The position numbers were made by a program, and so were the translations under genes. This document shows positions 1 through 7,930 of a stretch of DNA of 64,000 nucleotides, one piece after another. The notes below the pieces were generated by a model. The model made no database searches, was not told where the DNA came from, and saw nothing but the letters and a program-made list of their open reading frames with translations. Each line of letters begins with the position of its first letter. Within the stretch, counting starts at the first letter, position 1. Source of the DNA: Pseudomonas fluorescens (lineage in GTDB: Bacteria; Pseudomonadota; Gammaproteobacteria; Pseudomonadales; Pseudomonadaceae). Where the stretch lies: positions 312,301-376,300 of the forward strand of contig NZ_MSDF01000016.1 in assembly GCF_002022275.1 (NCBI RefSeq). The letters are read 5' to 3'.

Positions 1-1433
1 CTGTTGGACAGCACGAAGCGCTTGTCGCCCCCCAGCAGTTGAGTGGAGCGATACACCGCATCCCACGGCGTGATGTGGTCGTTGATGCCAGCCACGCTGA
101 AGCTGTCCACCGTGACCTTCTGTAAATCGATCGGCGTGCCGCAGACCTCCAGGCCGCCAGGATGGCTCAGCGGGTTGTGCTTGAAGAAGTCCAGCAAATC
201 GCCATGCAGCGCGGCGGGCAGGCGCGTGTTGTCGTTGTTCCAGTACAGGATGTCGAAGGCCGGCGGTTCCTTGCCCAGCAGGTAGTTGTTGATCCAGTAA
301 TTCCAGATCAGGTCATTGGGGCGCATCCAGGCGAACACCTTGGCCATGTCGCGGCCATCCAGCACGCCTTGCTGATAGGAGCGGCGCTTGGCGGACTCCA
401 GGGTTTGCTCGTCGGCGAACAGCGTGGCGGGGCTGTCGATCTGGCTGTCCAGCAGGCTCACCAGGTAACTGGCGCTGGAGACGCGCCGCAGCTGGCGCTT
501 GGCCTGCAAATGACCCTGCAGCGCAGCGATGGTCAGGCCGCCGGCACAGGCGCCCATCAGGTTGACCTCACGCGCACCGGTGATCGCCCGGCACACGTTA
601 AGCGCTTCTTCCAGCGCCGCGACGTAGGTGGACAGACCCCATTCGCGGTGACGCACATCCGGGTTGCGCCAGCTGACCATGAAGGTCTGCAGACCGTTTT
701 TCAGGGCGTACTGCACAAAGCTGTTGGCCGGGCTCAGGTCGAAAATATAGTACTTATTGATTTGCGGCGGCACGATCAGCAGCGGCTTGGCGTACTGTTT
801 TTCACTCATGGGCTTGTACTGGATCAGCTCCAGCAGCTCGTTGCGAAACACCACAGAGCCTGGCGTAGTCGCTACCGTCTTGCCGACTTCAAAGGCGTGC
901 TTGCTCACCTGACGTGGCAGGCCGTTGTTGTGCAGCAAGTCATCGAACAAGTTGCTGACGCCGCGCACCACGCTGTTGCCGCCGGAGTTGAGCAGCTCCT
1001 TGATCGCCAGCGGGTTGAGCAGGGTGTTGGACGGCGACACCGCATCGTTGAGCAGCGAGAAGGCAAAGTGCGCGCGGGCACGGTCATCGGCGCTCAGCGA
1101 GCTGTCGTCGATCCAGTGCCGGGTCTGTTTCTGCCAGCTCAGATAGGCTTGCAGGCTACGGCGGTAGAGTGGGTTGAGCTTCCAGGTCGGGTCAACAAAA
1201 CGGCCGTCGTTGGGATTGGGTTCGTGCACGGTTTCGCCCAGCAGCACGCGGCCCAATTGGCCGCCCAGGGCCAGGGCGTGACGTGCGGTGTGCACCGGGT
1301 TGCGCAGGCCATGGGCGGCGACGCTGCGCAGGGTCGACAGCAGGTCCCGGCCGCGCAGGCCGGTGATCGCGTTTTGCGCATTGATGAACGCGGCAGGGGT
1401 GGGGGCCGGGTTCGTCACGGGTCTTTCTCGCAT
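1..1433 (-). CDS. phaC2: Class II poly(3-hydroxyalkanoate) synthase 2, 3' end missing
   Basis: Polymerises 3-hydroxyacyl-CoA into medium-chain PHA on the granule surface. The frame runs from an ATG at 1433 off the left edge, giving 477 codons. Class II synthases have about 560 residues, so about 80 C-terminal residues lie outside the window. The lipase-like box Gly-Ala-Cys-Ala-Gly carries the catalytic Cys, and the conserved block WNYWINNYLLG is present. The protein is clearly paralogous to PhaC1 at 2574-4253, with near-identical stretches such as MAKVFAWMRPNDLIWNYW. It is the third gene of phaC1-phaZ-phaC2, starting 99 bp after phaZ. The catalytic Asp/His region lies near or beyond the edge and cannot be fully checked. 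Confidence 0.95.
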   Translation of the reverse strand, partial: MRERPVTNPAPTPAAFINAQNAITGLRGRDLLSTLRSVAAHGLRNPVHTARHALALGGQLGRVLLGETVHEPNPNDGRFVDPTWKLNPLYRRSLQAYLSWQKQTRHWIDDSSLSADDRARAHFAFSLLNDAVSPSNTLLNPLAIKELLNSGGNSVVRGVSNLFDDLLHNNGLPRQVSKHAFEVGKTVATTPGSVVFRNELLELIQYKPMSEKQYAKPLLIVPPQINKYYIFDLSPANSFVQYALKNGLQTFMVSWRNPDVRHREWGLSTYVAALEEALNVCRAITGAREVNLMGACAGGLTIAALQGHLQAKRQLRRVSSASYLVSLLDSQIDSPATLFADEQTLESAKRRSYQQGVLDGRDMAKVFAWMRPNDLIWNYWINNYLLGKEPPAFDILYWNNDNTRLPAALHGDLLDFFKHNPLSHPGGLEVCGTPIDLQKVTVDSFSVAGINDHITPWDAVYRSTQLLGGDKRFVLSN

Positions 1434-1532
1434 GAGCCAACACTCCTTCGTCAAGCCATCAACAGGCACGCCAATCCAGAACCATAGTCGGTTTTGCCAG
1501 AGTTGCGCGGTAGGTCGTCCTGACCTGAACCT

Positions 1533-2378
1533 CTAAACCGCGGGTCGCGGGTGAATCACGGCGCGCAGGCGCTCCTCTTCGAGAAACTTCATGATGATCG
1601 GCGCCACAGCCTCGGCCCGGGTGATCAGGAACAAGTGGCCGTCATCGATGATGTGCAACTGTGCGTTGGGAATGCGCCAGGCCAGCATGCGCATGTTGAT
1701 CAGCGGGATCAGCGGGTCGTCGTCCCCGGCCAGCACCAGAGTGGGTTGGCGGATTTTGTGTAACCAGTGGATGCTGGTCCAGCCCAGCCCCGCGAACAGC
1801 TGCCAGTAGTAACCCAGCTTGCCGGCCGAGCGCACTTTGCTGGCGTGTTCGGCGGCGAGTTTCGAGTCGCGGCGGAATGAACCGCCATAAATCATCGGCG
1901 CAATACGCACCACGTGGGACGGCTGGATATACCGGCGCGGGCTGGCCATCAGCCACAGCACTTTCGGCTTGCCCGGCACCATCACCGCACCCGCCGCCGT
2001 GGCCGCCAGGATCAGTTTTTTGCAGCGCTCCGGGTAGTCGTAGGCAAACTGCTGCGCCAGCGCGCCGCCCCAGGACACACCCACCGCATTCACCTGGCCA
2101 TAGTCCAGGTAATCGAGCATGCGCGCGGTGAGTTTGGCCAGGCCGGGGAATCGATAGGGCCGGTTGGGCGTCGAGGAACCGCCCACGCCTGGCACATCGA
2201 AGGCGATCACTTCCAGGTCCGGGTCCAATGCCTGGACGAACGGAAACACCAGCTCAAGGTTGGCGCCGATGCCGTTGAAGATCAGCAGCGGCGTCAAATG
2301 AGGCTTGCCCGGGCGTACCGCCGTGCGGAGGGTCTGGCCATCCAGGTCGATGGTACGGAAGATGAACGGTTGCGGCAT
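1533..2378 (-). CDS. phaZ: Intracellular PHA depolymerase (alpha/beta hydrolase)
   Basis: Hydrolyses stored medium-chain PHA to 3-hydroxyalkanoic acids at the granule. It is an alpha/beta hydrolase with the nucleophile elbow G-V-S-W-G-G, an Asp in the late strand region (AGDDDPLIP) and the catalytic His in DDGHLFLI. I chose the ATG at 2378 (MPQPFIFRT, 281 residues) because it has an AGGG ribosome site 7-8 bases upstream and matches the family N-terminus. An in-frame start five codons earlier is possible. It lies between the two synthases, as in other medium-chain PHA producers, and is separated from phaC1 by a REPIN that may affect mRNA processing between the genes. Confidence 0.96.
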   Translation of the reverse strand: MPQPFIFRTIDLDGQTLRTAVRPGKPHLTPLLIFNGIGANLELVFPFVQALDPDLEVIAFDVPGVGGSSTPNRPYRFPGLAKLTARMLDYLDYGQVNAVGVSWGGALAQQFAYDYPERCKKLILAATAAGAVMVPGKPKVLWLMASPRRYIQPSHVVRIAPMIYGGSFRRDSKLAAEHASKVRSAGKLGYYWQLFAGLGWTSIHWLHKIRQPTLVLAGDDDPLIPLINMRMLAWRIPNAQLHIIDDGHLFLITRAEAVAPIIMKFLEEERLRAVIHPRPAV

Positions 2379-2426
2379 GGGCTTACCCTGCAAAATGGCG
2401 CACTATTTCCCTGTCGGAACACGGTC

Positions 2427-2558
2427 AATGTGGGAGCTGGCTTGCTGTGGCGAGGGAGCTTGCTCCCGTACGGCAGCGTAGCTGGAGCCGGCTTTTGGGG
2501 GCGCTGCGCACCCCAGCGCAAGCAAGCTTGCTCGCCACAGCAAGCCAGCTCCCACATT
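2427..2558. repeat. REPIN with 28-bp perfect inverted arms
   Basis: The outer arms (about 2427-2454 and 2531-2558) are perfect reverse complements carrying the REP motif GTGGGAGCTGGCTTGC. The inside has a second, imperfect hairpin. It fills most of the phaC1-phaZ gap. Confidence 0.9.
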
Positions 2559-2573
2559 TGATCCCATTCCAGC

Positions 2574-4253
2574 CTACCTTTCGTGAACGTATGTACCCGG
2601 CGCAGCCTCACCCGCGGTATAGGTTTTATTACCCAAGCTCGTAGGCGCTTTCTTCAACTTGCCCGCTCGCTCCGCCTGCCATGCCTGCCAATGCAACCAC
2701 CACGAATCGGTGTGCTTGGTGGCATTCTCCTGCCATTCCAGCGGCTTGCCCGCGAGGCCATCACTGGTCTGGTAACGCGCCTTGGGGTTGCCCGGCGGGT
2801 TGAGGATGCTCTGGATATGCCCGCTGCTGGACAACACAAACTCCACTTTGCCGCCAAACAACTGCGCCGACTTGTAGCAAGACTGCCACGGCGTGATGTG
2901 GTCGTTGGTGCCCGCCAGTGAGTAGATATCGGCGGTGACCTGCTTGAGGTCGATCGGCGTGCCGCACACTTCCAGGGCGTTGGCGCGCACCAGCGGGTTG
3001 TTCTTGAACAGCTCGATCAGGTCGCCATGGAAGGCAGCCGGCAAGCGCGTGGTGTCGTTGTTCCAGAACAGGATGTCGAACACCGGCGGCTCGTTGCCGA
3101 GCAGGTAGTTATTGACCCAGTAATTCCAGATCAAGTCGTTGGGGCGCATCCAGGCGAACACCTTGGCCATATCGCGGCCTTCCAGCACGCCAGCCTGATA
3201 AGAGTGGCGTTTGGCGGCTTCCAGGGTCTGCTCGTCGACGAACAGCGCCACCTGGGTGTCCAGCGTCGTGTCCAGCACACTTACCAGCAGGGTCAGGGCG
3301 TTGACCTTCTTCTCGCCGAGCGCCGCGTAGTGGCCCAGCAGCGCGGTACAGGTGATGCCACCTGAGCAGGCGCCGAGCATGTTGATGTCTTTGCTGCCGG
3401 TAATCGCCGTGACCACATCCACCGCTTCTTTCAGCGCTTCGATATAGGTCGACAGGCCCCACTCGCGCTGGGCCTTGGTCGGGTTGCGCCAACTGACAAT
3501 AAAGGTCTGCTGGCCATTGCGCAGGCAGAAGCGCGCCAGGCTTTTATCCGGGCTCAGGTCGAATACATAGAATTTGTTGATCTGCGGCGGCACCACCAGC
3601 AAGGGGCGCTCGTGCACCTGCTCGGTGATCGGCTTGTACTGGATCAGCTCCAGCACGTCGTTGCGAAACACCACGGCGCCTTCGGTGGTGCCCAGGCTCT
3701 TGCCGACTTCAAAGGCGCCCATGTTTACCTGGCTCGGCATGCCGCCGTTGTGCACCATGTCCTTGGCCAGATGCGAGAGTCCATCAAGCAGGCTTTTACC
3801 GCCGGTTTCAAAGAAACGTTTGACCGCCGCCGGGTTGGCCGCACTGTTGGTGGGGGCCATGGCTTCGGTCATCAGATTGATCACGAAGTGACCGCGGCTG
3901 ATGTCCTGTTCCGACAGGTTGCTGTCGCCGATCCAGTCGTGCAGTTCCTTGCGCCACGCCAGATAGGTTTGCAGGTAGCGTTTGTAGAGCGGGTTCTGGC
4001 TCCACGCCGGATCATTGAAGCGACGGTCGTCGCCCTCCGGCACCAACTGGGATTTGCCGAACATCACGTTCTTCAACTCGACGCCAAAGTGGGCGACGTG
4101 CTTGACGCTGTGCAGCGGTTGTTTGATGGCTTGGGTCAGCACCATCTTCGCCGAGGCGAGTAAATCCTTTTTGCGTAACGCGATGATCGGGTTCAGCCCC
4201 AGGGTGTTTTCCGAGGCCTGGCGTTTCAAGTCATCGTTGTTCTTGTTACTCAT
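2574..4253 (-). CDS. phaC1: Class II poly(3-hydroxyalkanoate) synthase 1
   Basis: Main medium-chain PHA synthase, acting on (R)-3-hydroxyacyl-CoA at the granule surface. At 559 residues it matches the class II family. It has the lipase-like box Gly-Ala-Cys-Ser-Gly-Gly with the nucleophilic Cys, the WNYWVNNYLLGN block, and late Asp and His regions (AGTNDHITPW and SSGHIQS) consistent with the catalytic triad. The ATG at 4253 has GGAG eight bases upstream. It is the first gene of phaC1-phaZ-phaC2. The 248 bp upstream should hold the operon promoter, but I saw no convincing consensus there. Confidence 0.97.
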   Translation of the reverse strand: MSNKNNDDLKRQASENTLGLNPIIALRKKDLLASAKMVLTQAIKQPLHSVKHVAHFGVELKNVMFGKSQLVPEGDDRRFNDPAWSQNPLYKRYLQTYLAWRKELHDWIGDSNLSEQDISRGHFVINLMTEAMAPTNSAANPAAVKRFFETGGKSLLDGLSHLAKDMVHNGGMPSQVNMGAFEVGKSLGTTEGAVVFRNDVLELIQYKPITEQVHERPLLVVPPQINKFYVFDLSPDKSLARFCLRNGQQTFIVSWRNPTKAQREWGLSTYIEALKEAVDVVTAITGSKDINMLGACSGGITCTALLGHYAALGEKKVNALTLLVSVLDTTLDTQVALFVDEQTLEAAKRHSYQAGVLEGRDMAKVFAWMRPNDLIWNYWVNNYLLGNEPPVFDILFWNNDTTRLPAAFHGDLIELFKNNPLVRANALEVCGTPIDLKQVTADIYSLAGTNDHITPWQSCYKSAQLFGGKVEFVLSSSGHIQSILNPPGNPKARYQTSDGLAGKPLEWQENATKHTDSWWLHWQAWQAERAGKLKKAPTSLGNKTYTAGEAAPGTYVHER

Positions 4254-4443
4254 CTACGACGCTCCATTGTCCGAAAGACGAGTACCGGGTACCGCTGTGC
4301 ACCAGGTTTCGATACACAACACAAGCCAGGTACGCGACTCGGGTGACCGTTAATACCGCATCGTCAAATGCAGGGAACTTGCCAGTTCCATTGGTTACCC
4401 GAGTTTAATTTTTTTCGCAAGCGGGCCAATCGTTGGCCACAGG

Positions 4444-4482
4444 AGAGGGCATTCAAGCAGATGAAATTAGAAAATGCCCTCT
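4444..4482. other. Perfect 10-bp inverted repeat between phaC1 promoter region and DUF971 gene
   Basis: AGAGGGCATT at 4444-4453 is mirrored by AATGCCCTCT at 4473-4482 around a 19-base loop. There is no U-run on either strand, so it is not a classical terminator. It sits just beyond the 3' end of the DUF971 gene and upstream of phaC1. It could be an operator or an mRNA-end stabiliser. Confidence 0.5.
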
Positions 4483-4501
4483 AAAGAGCAAGAAGCCCTG
4501 A

Positions 4502-4879
4502 CTAGAGCATCAGCCGCACGACCGACTGGCTCGGGTCGCGGGTTTTCCCGGCGGCTTTGAGTTCGGCCAGGTAGTCGGCCCACAGCGCGTCCTGACGCAC
4601 GGCCAATTGGTAGAGGTAGTCCCAGGTGAACAGTCCGCTGTCATGCCCGTCGTCGAAGGTCAATTTCAGTGCGTACTGGCCAGCCGGTTCAATCTTGGTC
4701 AACCGAACGTTGAGCTTGCCGAATTGCAGGATGGGTTTGCCGTGACCCTGGACCTCGGCGGAAGGCGAGTGGGTGCGCAGCAGCTCGGCGGGGAGCTGGT
4801 AGACCTCGTCGGGGCCGTAGGTAAGGCCGAGGGTGTTAGAGGTTTTGTGCAGGTTTACAGCGGTAGGGAATTTCGACAT
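4502..4879 (-). CDS. DUF971 (gamma-butyrobetaine hydroxylase-like N-terminal domain) protein
   Basis: A 125-residue protein starting MSKFPTAVNLHKTSNTLGLTY. It is a stand-alone DUF971 domain, the small fold found at the N-terminus of gamma-butyrobetaine dioxygenases. The family signature region (DGHDSGLFTWDYLYQLA) is present. The biochemical role is not established; stand-alone members have been linked to iron-sulfur or metal handling, which I cannot confirm from sequence. The ATG at 4879 is chosen over upstream in-frame starts because those would encode REPIN sequence. The gene lies downstream of hslVU, a linkage I recall from P. aeruginosa, but a REPIN separates it from hslU. Confidence 0.85.
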   Translation of the reverse strand: MSKFPTAVNLHKTSNTLGLTYGPDEVYQLPAELLRTHSPSAEVQGHGKPILQFGKLNVRLTKIEPAGQYALKLTFDDGHDSGLFTWDYLYQLAVRQDALWADYLAELKAAGKTRDPSQSVVRLML

Positions 4880-4939
4880 GGGAGACCCGCCCGAAAATGA
4901 TCCTGAAGGAACCGGCTTCAACATATGGGAACAGGCCTC

Positions 4940-5027
4940 TGTGGGAGCCGGGCTTGCCCGCGATGCAGGCACCTCGGTGTTTCAGAAACACTGAGGTGAT
5001 GCTATCGCAGGCAAGCCAGCTCCCACA
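4940..5027. repeat. REPIN between hslU and the DUF971 gene
   Basis: An inverted pair GTGGGAGCCGGGCTTGCC... and ...GCAAGCCAGCTCCCAC around a spacer containing GCAGGCACCTCGGTG and GAGGTGATGC. The spacer resembles the one at 61311-61412. Confidence 0.9.
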
Positions 5028-5064
5028 AAAGCCAGGTTCCTATACAAGCCCTGTCCTGTGTGGC

Positions 5065-6402
5065 TTACAGGATATAACGAGACAGATCTTCGTTCTGCGC
5101 CAATTCGCCCAAGTGGCTATTCACGTAGTCAGCATCGATCTTGATCGCTTCGCCATTCTGCGCACCGGCCATGTCGCCGGCGCTGAAGGACACTTCCTCA
5201 AGCAAGCGCTCAAGCAGCGTGTGCAGGCGGCGGGCACCGATGTTCTCGGTCTTCTCGTTGACCTGCCAGGCAATCTCCGCCAGGCGCTTGATGCCATCCG
5301 GCAGGAACTCGATGCCAAGGCCTTCGGTTTTCAACAGCTCACGGTACTGCTCGGTGAGCGAGGCGTGCGGCTCGCTGAGGATGCGCTCGAAATCGCCCGG
5401 AGTCAGTGCCTTGAGTTCCACTCGAATCGGCAGACGGCCTTGCAGCTCCGGCACCAAGTCGCTTGGCTTGCTCAGGTGGAACGCGCCGGAAGCGATAAAC
5501 AGGATGTGGTCGGTCTTGACCATGCCCAGCTTGGTGTTCACGGTGCAGCCCTCGATCAGCGGCAGCAGGTCGCGCTGCACGCCTTCGCGGGACACATCCA
5601 CGCCGCCGGAATTGCCGCGCTTGGCCACTTTGTCGATCTCGTCGATAAATACGATGCCATGCTGTTCGACGGCTTCCAGGGCTTTGGCCTTGAGTTCTTC
5701 CTCGTTCACCAAACGCCCGGCTTCTTCGTCGCGCACCAGTTTCAGCGCGTCCTTCACCTTGAGCTTTCGGCTCTTCTTCTTGCCCTTGCCCATGTTGGCG
5801 AACAGGTTCTGCAGCTGGCTGGTCATTTCTTCCATGCCAGGCGGCGCGGAAATATCGACGCCGGACACTTCGGCGACTTCGATCTCGATTTCCTTGTCGT
5901 CCAGCTGGCCTTCACGCAGACGCTTGCGGAACAGCTGGCGGGTGTTGGAATCCGAAGCCGGCGCGGCGTCTTCGTTGAACCCCATGCGGGCCGGTGGCAG
6001 CAGGGCGTCGAGGATGCGGTCTTCGGCAGCGTCTTCGGCGCGGTGGCTGACCTTGGTCATTTCCTGTTCGCGGAGCAGCTTCAGGGCGGCGTCGGCGAGG
6101 TCACGAATGATCGACTCGACGTCGCGGCCCACGTAGCCCACTTCGGTGAATTTGGTGGCTTCGACCTTGATGAACGGTGCGTTGGCCAATTTAGCCAGAC
6201 GACGGGCGATCTCGGTTTTACCGACGCCGGTCGGGCCGATCATCAGGATGTTCTTCGGCGTTACTTCAACGCGCAATTCTTCCGGCAGTTGCATCCGGCG
6301 CCAGCGGTTACGCAGCGCAATCGCTACGGCGCGCTTGGCATCGTCCTGGCCGATGATATGGCGATTAAGTTCATGGACGATTTCGCGGGGAGTCATGGAC
6401 AT
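5065..6402 (-). CDS. hslU: ATP-dependent protease ATPase subunit HslU
   Basis: AAA+ unfoldase that feeds substrates into the HslV peptidase in the cytoplasm. The Walker A motif GPTGVGKT, Walker B region (IVFIDEIDK), a variable I-domain and the sensor arginine region (GARRLHT) are all present. The C-terminus DLSRYIL is the tail that inserts into HslV to activate it. The ATG at 6402 ([13 protein letters not shown], 445 residues) fits the family length better than the in-frame TTG at 6420. It starts 36 bp after hslV, so the two form an operon, probably driven by the heat-shock promoter upstream of hslV. Confidence 0.97.
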   Translation of the reverse strand: MSMTPREIVHELNRHIIGQDDAKRAVAIALRNRWRRMQLPEELRVEVTPKNILMIGPTGVGKTEIARRLAKLANAPFIKVEATKFTEVGYVGRDVESIIRDLADAALKLLREQEMTKVSHRAEDAAEDRILDALLPPARMGFNEDAAPASDSNTRQLFRKRLREGQLDDKEIEIEVAEVSGVDISAPPGMEEMTSQLQNLFANMGKGKKKSRKLKVKDALKLVRDEEAGRLVNEEELKAKALEAVEQHGIVFIDEIDKVAKRGNSGGVDVSREGVQRDLLPLIEGCTVNTKLGMVKTDHILFIASGAFHLSKPSDLVPELQGRLPIRVELKALTPGDFERILSEPHASLTEQYRELLKTEGLGIEFLPDGIKRLAEIAWQVNEKTENIGARRLHTLLERLLEEVSFSAGDMAGAQNGEAIKIDADYVNSHLGELAQNEDLSRYIL

Positions 6403-6438
6403 AGTGTTTGGCGGCCTCAAGCGGAATAAGCCTACGGC

Positions 6439-6969
6439 TTACTCGGCGAGGTCCTGCTCCTCAATGGTCAGATTGTGGTTGGTGAACACGCAGATATCGC
6501 CAGCGATGCCCAGGGCAGTTTCGACGATTTCCCGGGCCGACAGGTCAGTTTTCTTCAACAGTGCGCTGGCGGCAGCTTGTGCATAACCACCGCCGGAACC
6601 CATGGCAATCAGGCCGTTTTCCGGTTCAACCACATCGCCGTTGCCGGTGATGATCAAGGACGCGTCTTTGTTGGCCACTGCCAACATAGCTTCCAGGCGG
6701 CTGAGGGAGCGGTCGGTGCGCCATTCTTTGGCGAGTTCAACCGCAGCGCGTACGAGGTGACCCTGGTGTTTTTCCAGCTGGCCTTCGAAGCGCTCGAAGA
6801 GGGTGAAGGCGTCGGCGGTAGCGCCGGCAAAGCCTGCGAGAACCTGGCCGTGGTACAGGCGACGCACTTTCTTGGCGTTGCCTTTCATCACGGTGTTGCC
6901 AAGTGAAACCTGGCCGTCGCCGCCCATGACGACTTTGCCGTGGCGACGTACTGAAACGATGGTGGTCAA
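6439..6969 (-). CDS. hslV: ATP-dependent protease peptidase subunit HslV, TTG start
   Basis: Threonine peptidase of the HslUV complex. The 176-residue product is read as M-T-T-I-V-S-V-R-R. After Met removal the N-terminal Thr is the nucleophile, so the start must be exactly here. The only suitable codon is TTG at 6969, with GGAG nine bases upstream. The conserved GDGQVSLG region and the C-terminal NHNLTIEE are present. Longer in-frame extensions upstream would bury the catalytic Thr and are rejected. It is the first gene of hslVU. Confidence 0.96.
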   Translation of the reverse strand: MTTIVSVRRHGKVVMGGDGQVSLGNTVMKGNAKKVRRLYHGQVLAGFAGATADAFTLFERFEGQLEKHQGHLVRAAVELAKEWRTDRSLSRLEAMLAVANKDASLIITGNGDVVEPENGLIAMGSGGGYAQAAASALLKKTDLSAREIVETALGIAGDICVFTNHNLTIEEQDLAE

Positions 6970-7016
6970 GGGGAGAGTCTCCACGCAGCGGGGCGAAAAT
7001 GCCCTGATGGAAACTG

Positions 7017-7044
7017 ATATGGGGGTGGTGGGGGGGATTTCAAC
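7017..7044 (-). promoter_or_regulatory. Sigma-32 (heat-shock) promoter of hslVU
   Basis: On the minus strand the sequence reads GTTGAAA (7038-7044), a 13-base spacer, then CCCCATAT (7017-7024). This is a close match to the sigma-32 pattern CTTGAAA-N(11-16)-CCCCATNT and lies about 50 bp upstream of the hslV start. Confidence 0.85.
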
Positions 7045-7090
7045 TGTAGGGCGTGTGTGCGGACGAGTGGTGTTTACAGGTCTTACACAC

Positions 7091-7109
7091 TTTTGAGAAC
7101 ACCTCAAAA
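7091..7109. other. Short inverted repeat TTTTGAG-N5-CTCAAAA
   Basis: A 7-bp stem with a 5-base loop between the FtsN-like gene and the hslVU promoter. It could be a weak terminator for the argS/SPOR transcript. There is little G+C in the stem and no downstream U-run beyond the stem itself. Confidence 0.35.
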
Positions 7110-7114
7110 CCAAC

Positions 7115-7204
7115 TGTGGGAGCTGGCTTGCCTGCGATTGCGGTGTGTCAGTCACTGAAAATATTGACTGTTACACCGCTATCGCAGGCAAGCCAGCTCC
7201 CACA
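7115..7204. repeat. REPIN downstream of the SPOR gene
   Basis: TGTGGGAGCTGGCTTGCCTGCGAT and its inverse enclose a spacer with the shorter inverted pair GCGGTGT / ACACCGC. Confidence 0.9.
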
Positions 7205-7227
7205 TTTTGACCCGGGTTGAACTTGGG

Positions 7228-7929
7228 TCAGCGGCTCTGGCGTTGTTGTAACAACAGGTTGCTAAACCCTGCACCGGCCAATTGTTTCTGCGCCACGGTT
7301 AGCTGCTCACGGTTGCTGAACGGCCCCACCAACACGCGATACCAGGTCGCATCTTTCACTGTGCCGGACTCAACAGTCACCGCCTGGCCCAGCAAAATGA
7401 TCTGCGCCCGCACACGGTCGGCGTCTGCCTGTTTCGGGAACGAACCCGCCTGCAGGAAGAACTTGGTCACCGGCGCAGCCTTGGTGGCGGCAACCGGCGG
7501 CGGTGGTGGCGGGGTGATTCCCGCCAGCGCCGCTTGAGCCCGCGCGGTGTCGATTTTCGCAGCTTCCGCTGGCGTCACCGGCGTGGTCGGCACTTGCGGC
7601 GTCGGCAGGGTTTTTTCCGGCACTGCGTCTGGCGGCACGATCACTTCCGATTCCGGCAGCAGCGTGTAGAAGTCGTACTTCGGCTTCACCGGGGCGGTCG
7701 GGCTTGGTGGCGTCTTGTTGGCTTCGGCGATTTTCGTGGCCTTCTGCTGCTCTTGCTTGACGCGTTTGACGTCATCGCCCTTGCCCGGCTCCAGCTTCAT
7801 CAGAATCACAACGAACGCACCGACCGCCAGGCCGATGGCCATCCACAGCCAGCCCGGAATCGGCTTCTTCGCCGGGGCCTGGTAGCGGCTGGCGCCGCGC
7901 TTGGGTGCAGGTTTTTTCTTGGCAGCCAA
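7228..7929 (-). CDS. SPOR-domain, single-pass inner-membrane protein (FtsN-like)
   Basis: A 233-residue bitopic protein. It has a basic cytoplasmic N-terminus (MAAKKKPAPKRGAS), one membrane helix at about residues 26-45 (WLWMAIGLAVGAFVVILM), a Pro/Thr-rich periplasmic linker, and a C-terminal SPOR domain at about 150-230 that should bind denuded septal peptidoglycan. This is the layout of FtsN. The TTG start at 7929 follows the argS stop by one base, with a GGAG site inside the end of argS, so translation is probably coupled. It may be the cell's FtsN or a related SPOR protein. Confidence 0.88.
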   Translation of the reverse strand: MAAKKKPAPKRGASRYQAPAKKPIPGWLWMAIGLAVGAFVVILMKLEPGKGDDVKRVKQEQQKATKIAEANKTPPSPTAPVKPKYDFYTLLPESEVIVPPDAVPEKTLPTPQVPTTPVTPAEAAKIDTARAQAALAGITPPPPPPVAATKAAPVTKFFLQAGSFPKQADADRVRAQIILLGQAVTVESGTVKDATWYRVLVGPFSNREQLTVAQKQLAGAGFSNLLLQQRQSR

Positions 7930-7930
7930 C

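Noticed and set aside
162..1487. A 441-codon plus-strand frame over phaC2
   Set aside because: Antisense shadow of a well-supported synthase gene; Ala/Val/Gln-rich with no family features.
4897..6429. A 510-codon plus-strand frame over hslU
   Set aside because: Shadow of hslU that also runs through a REPIN; no domain.
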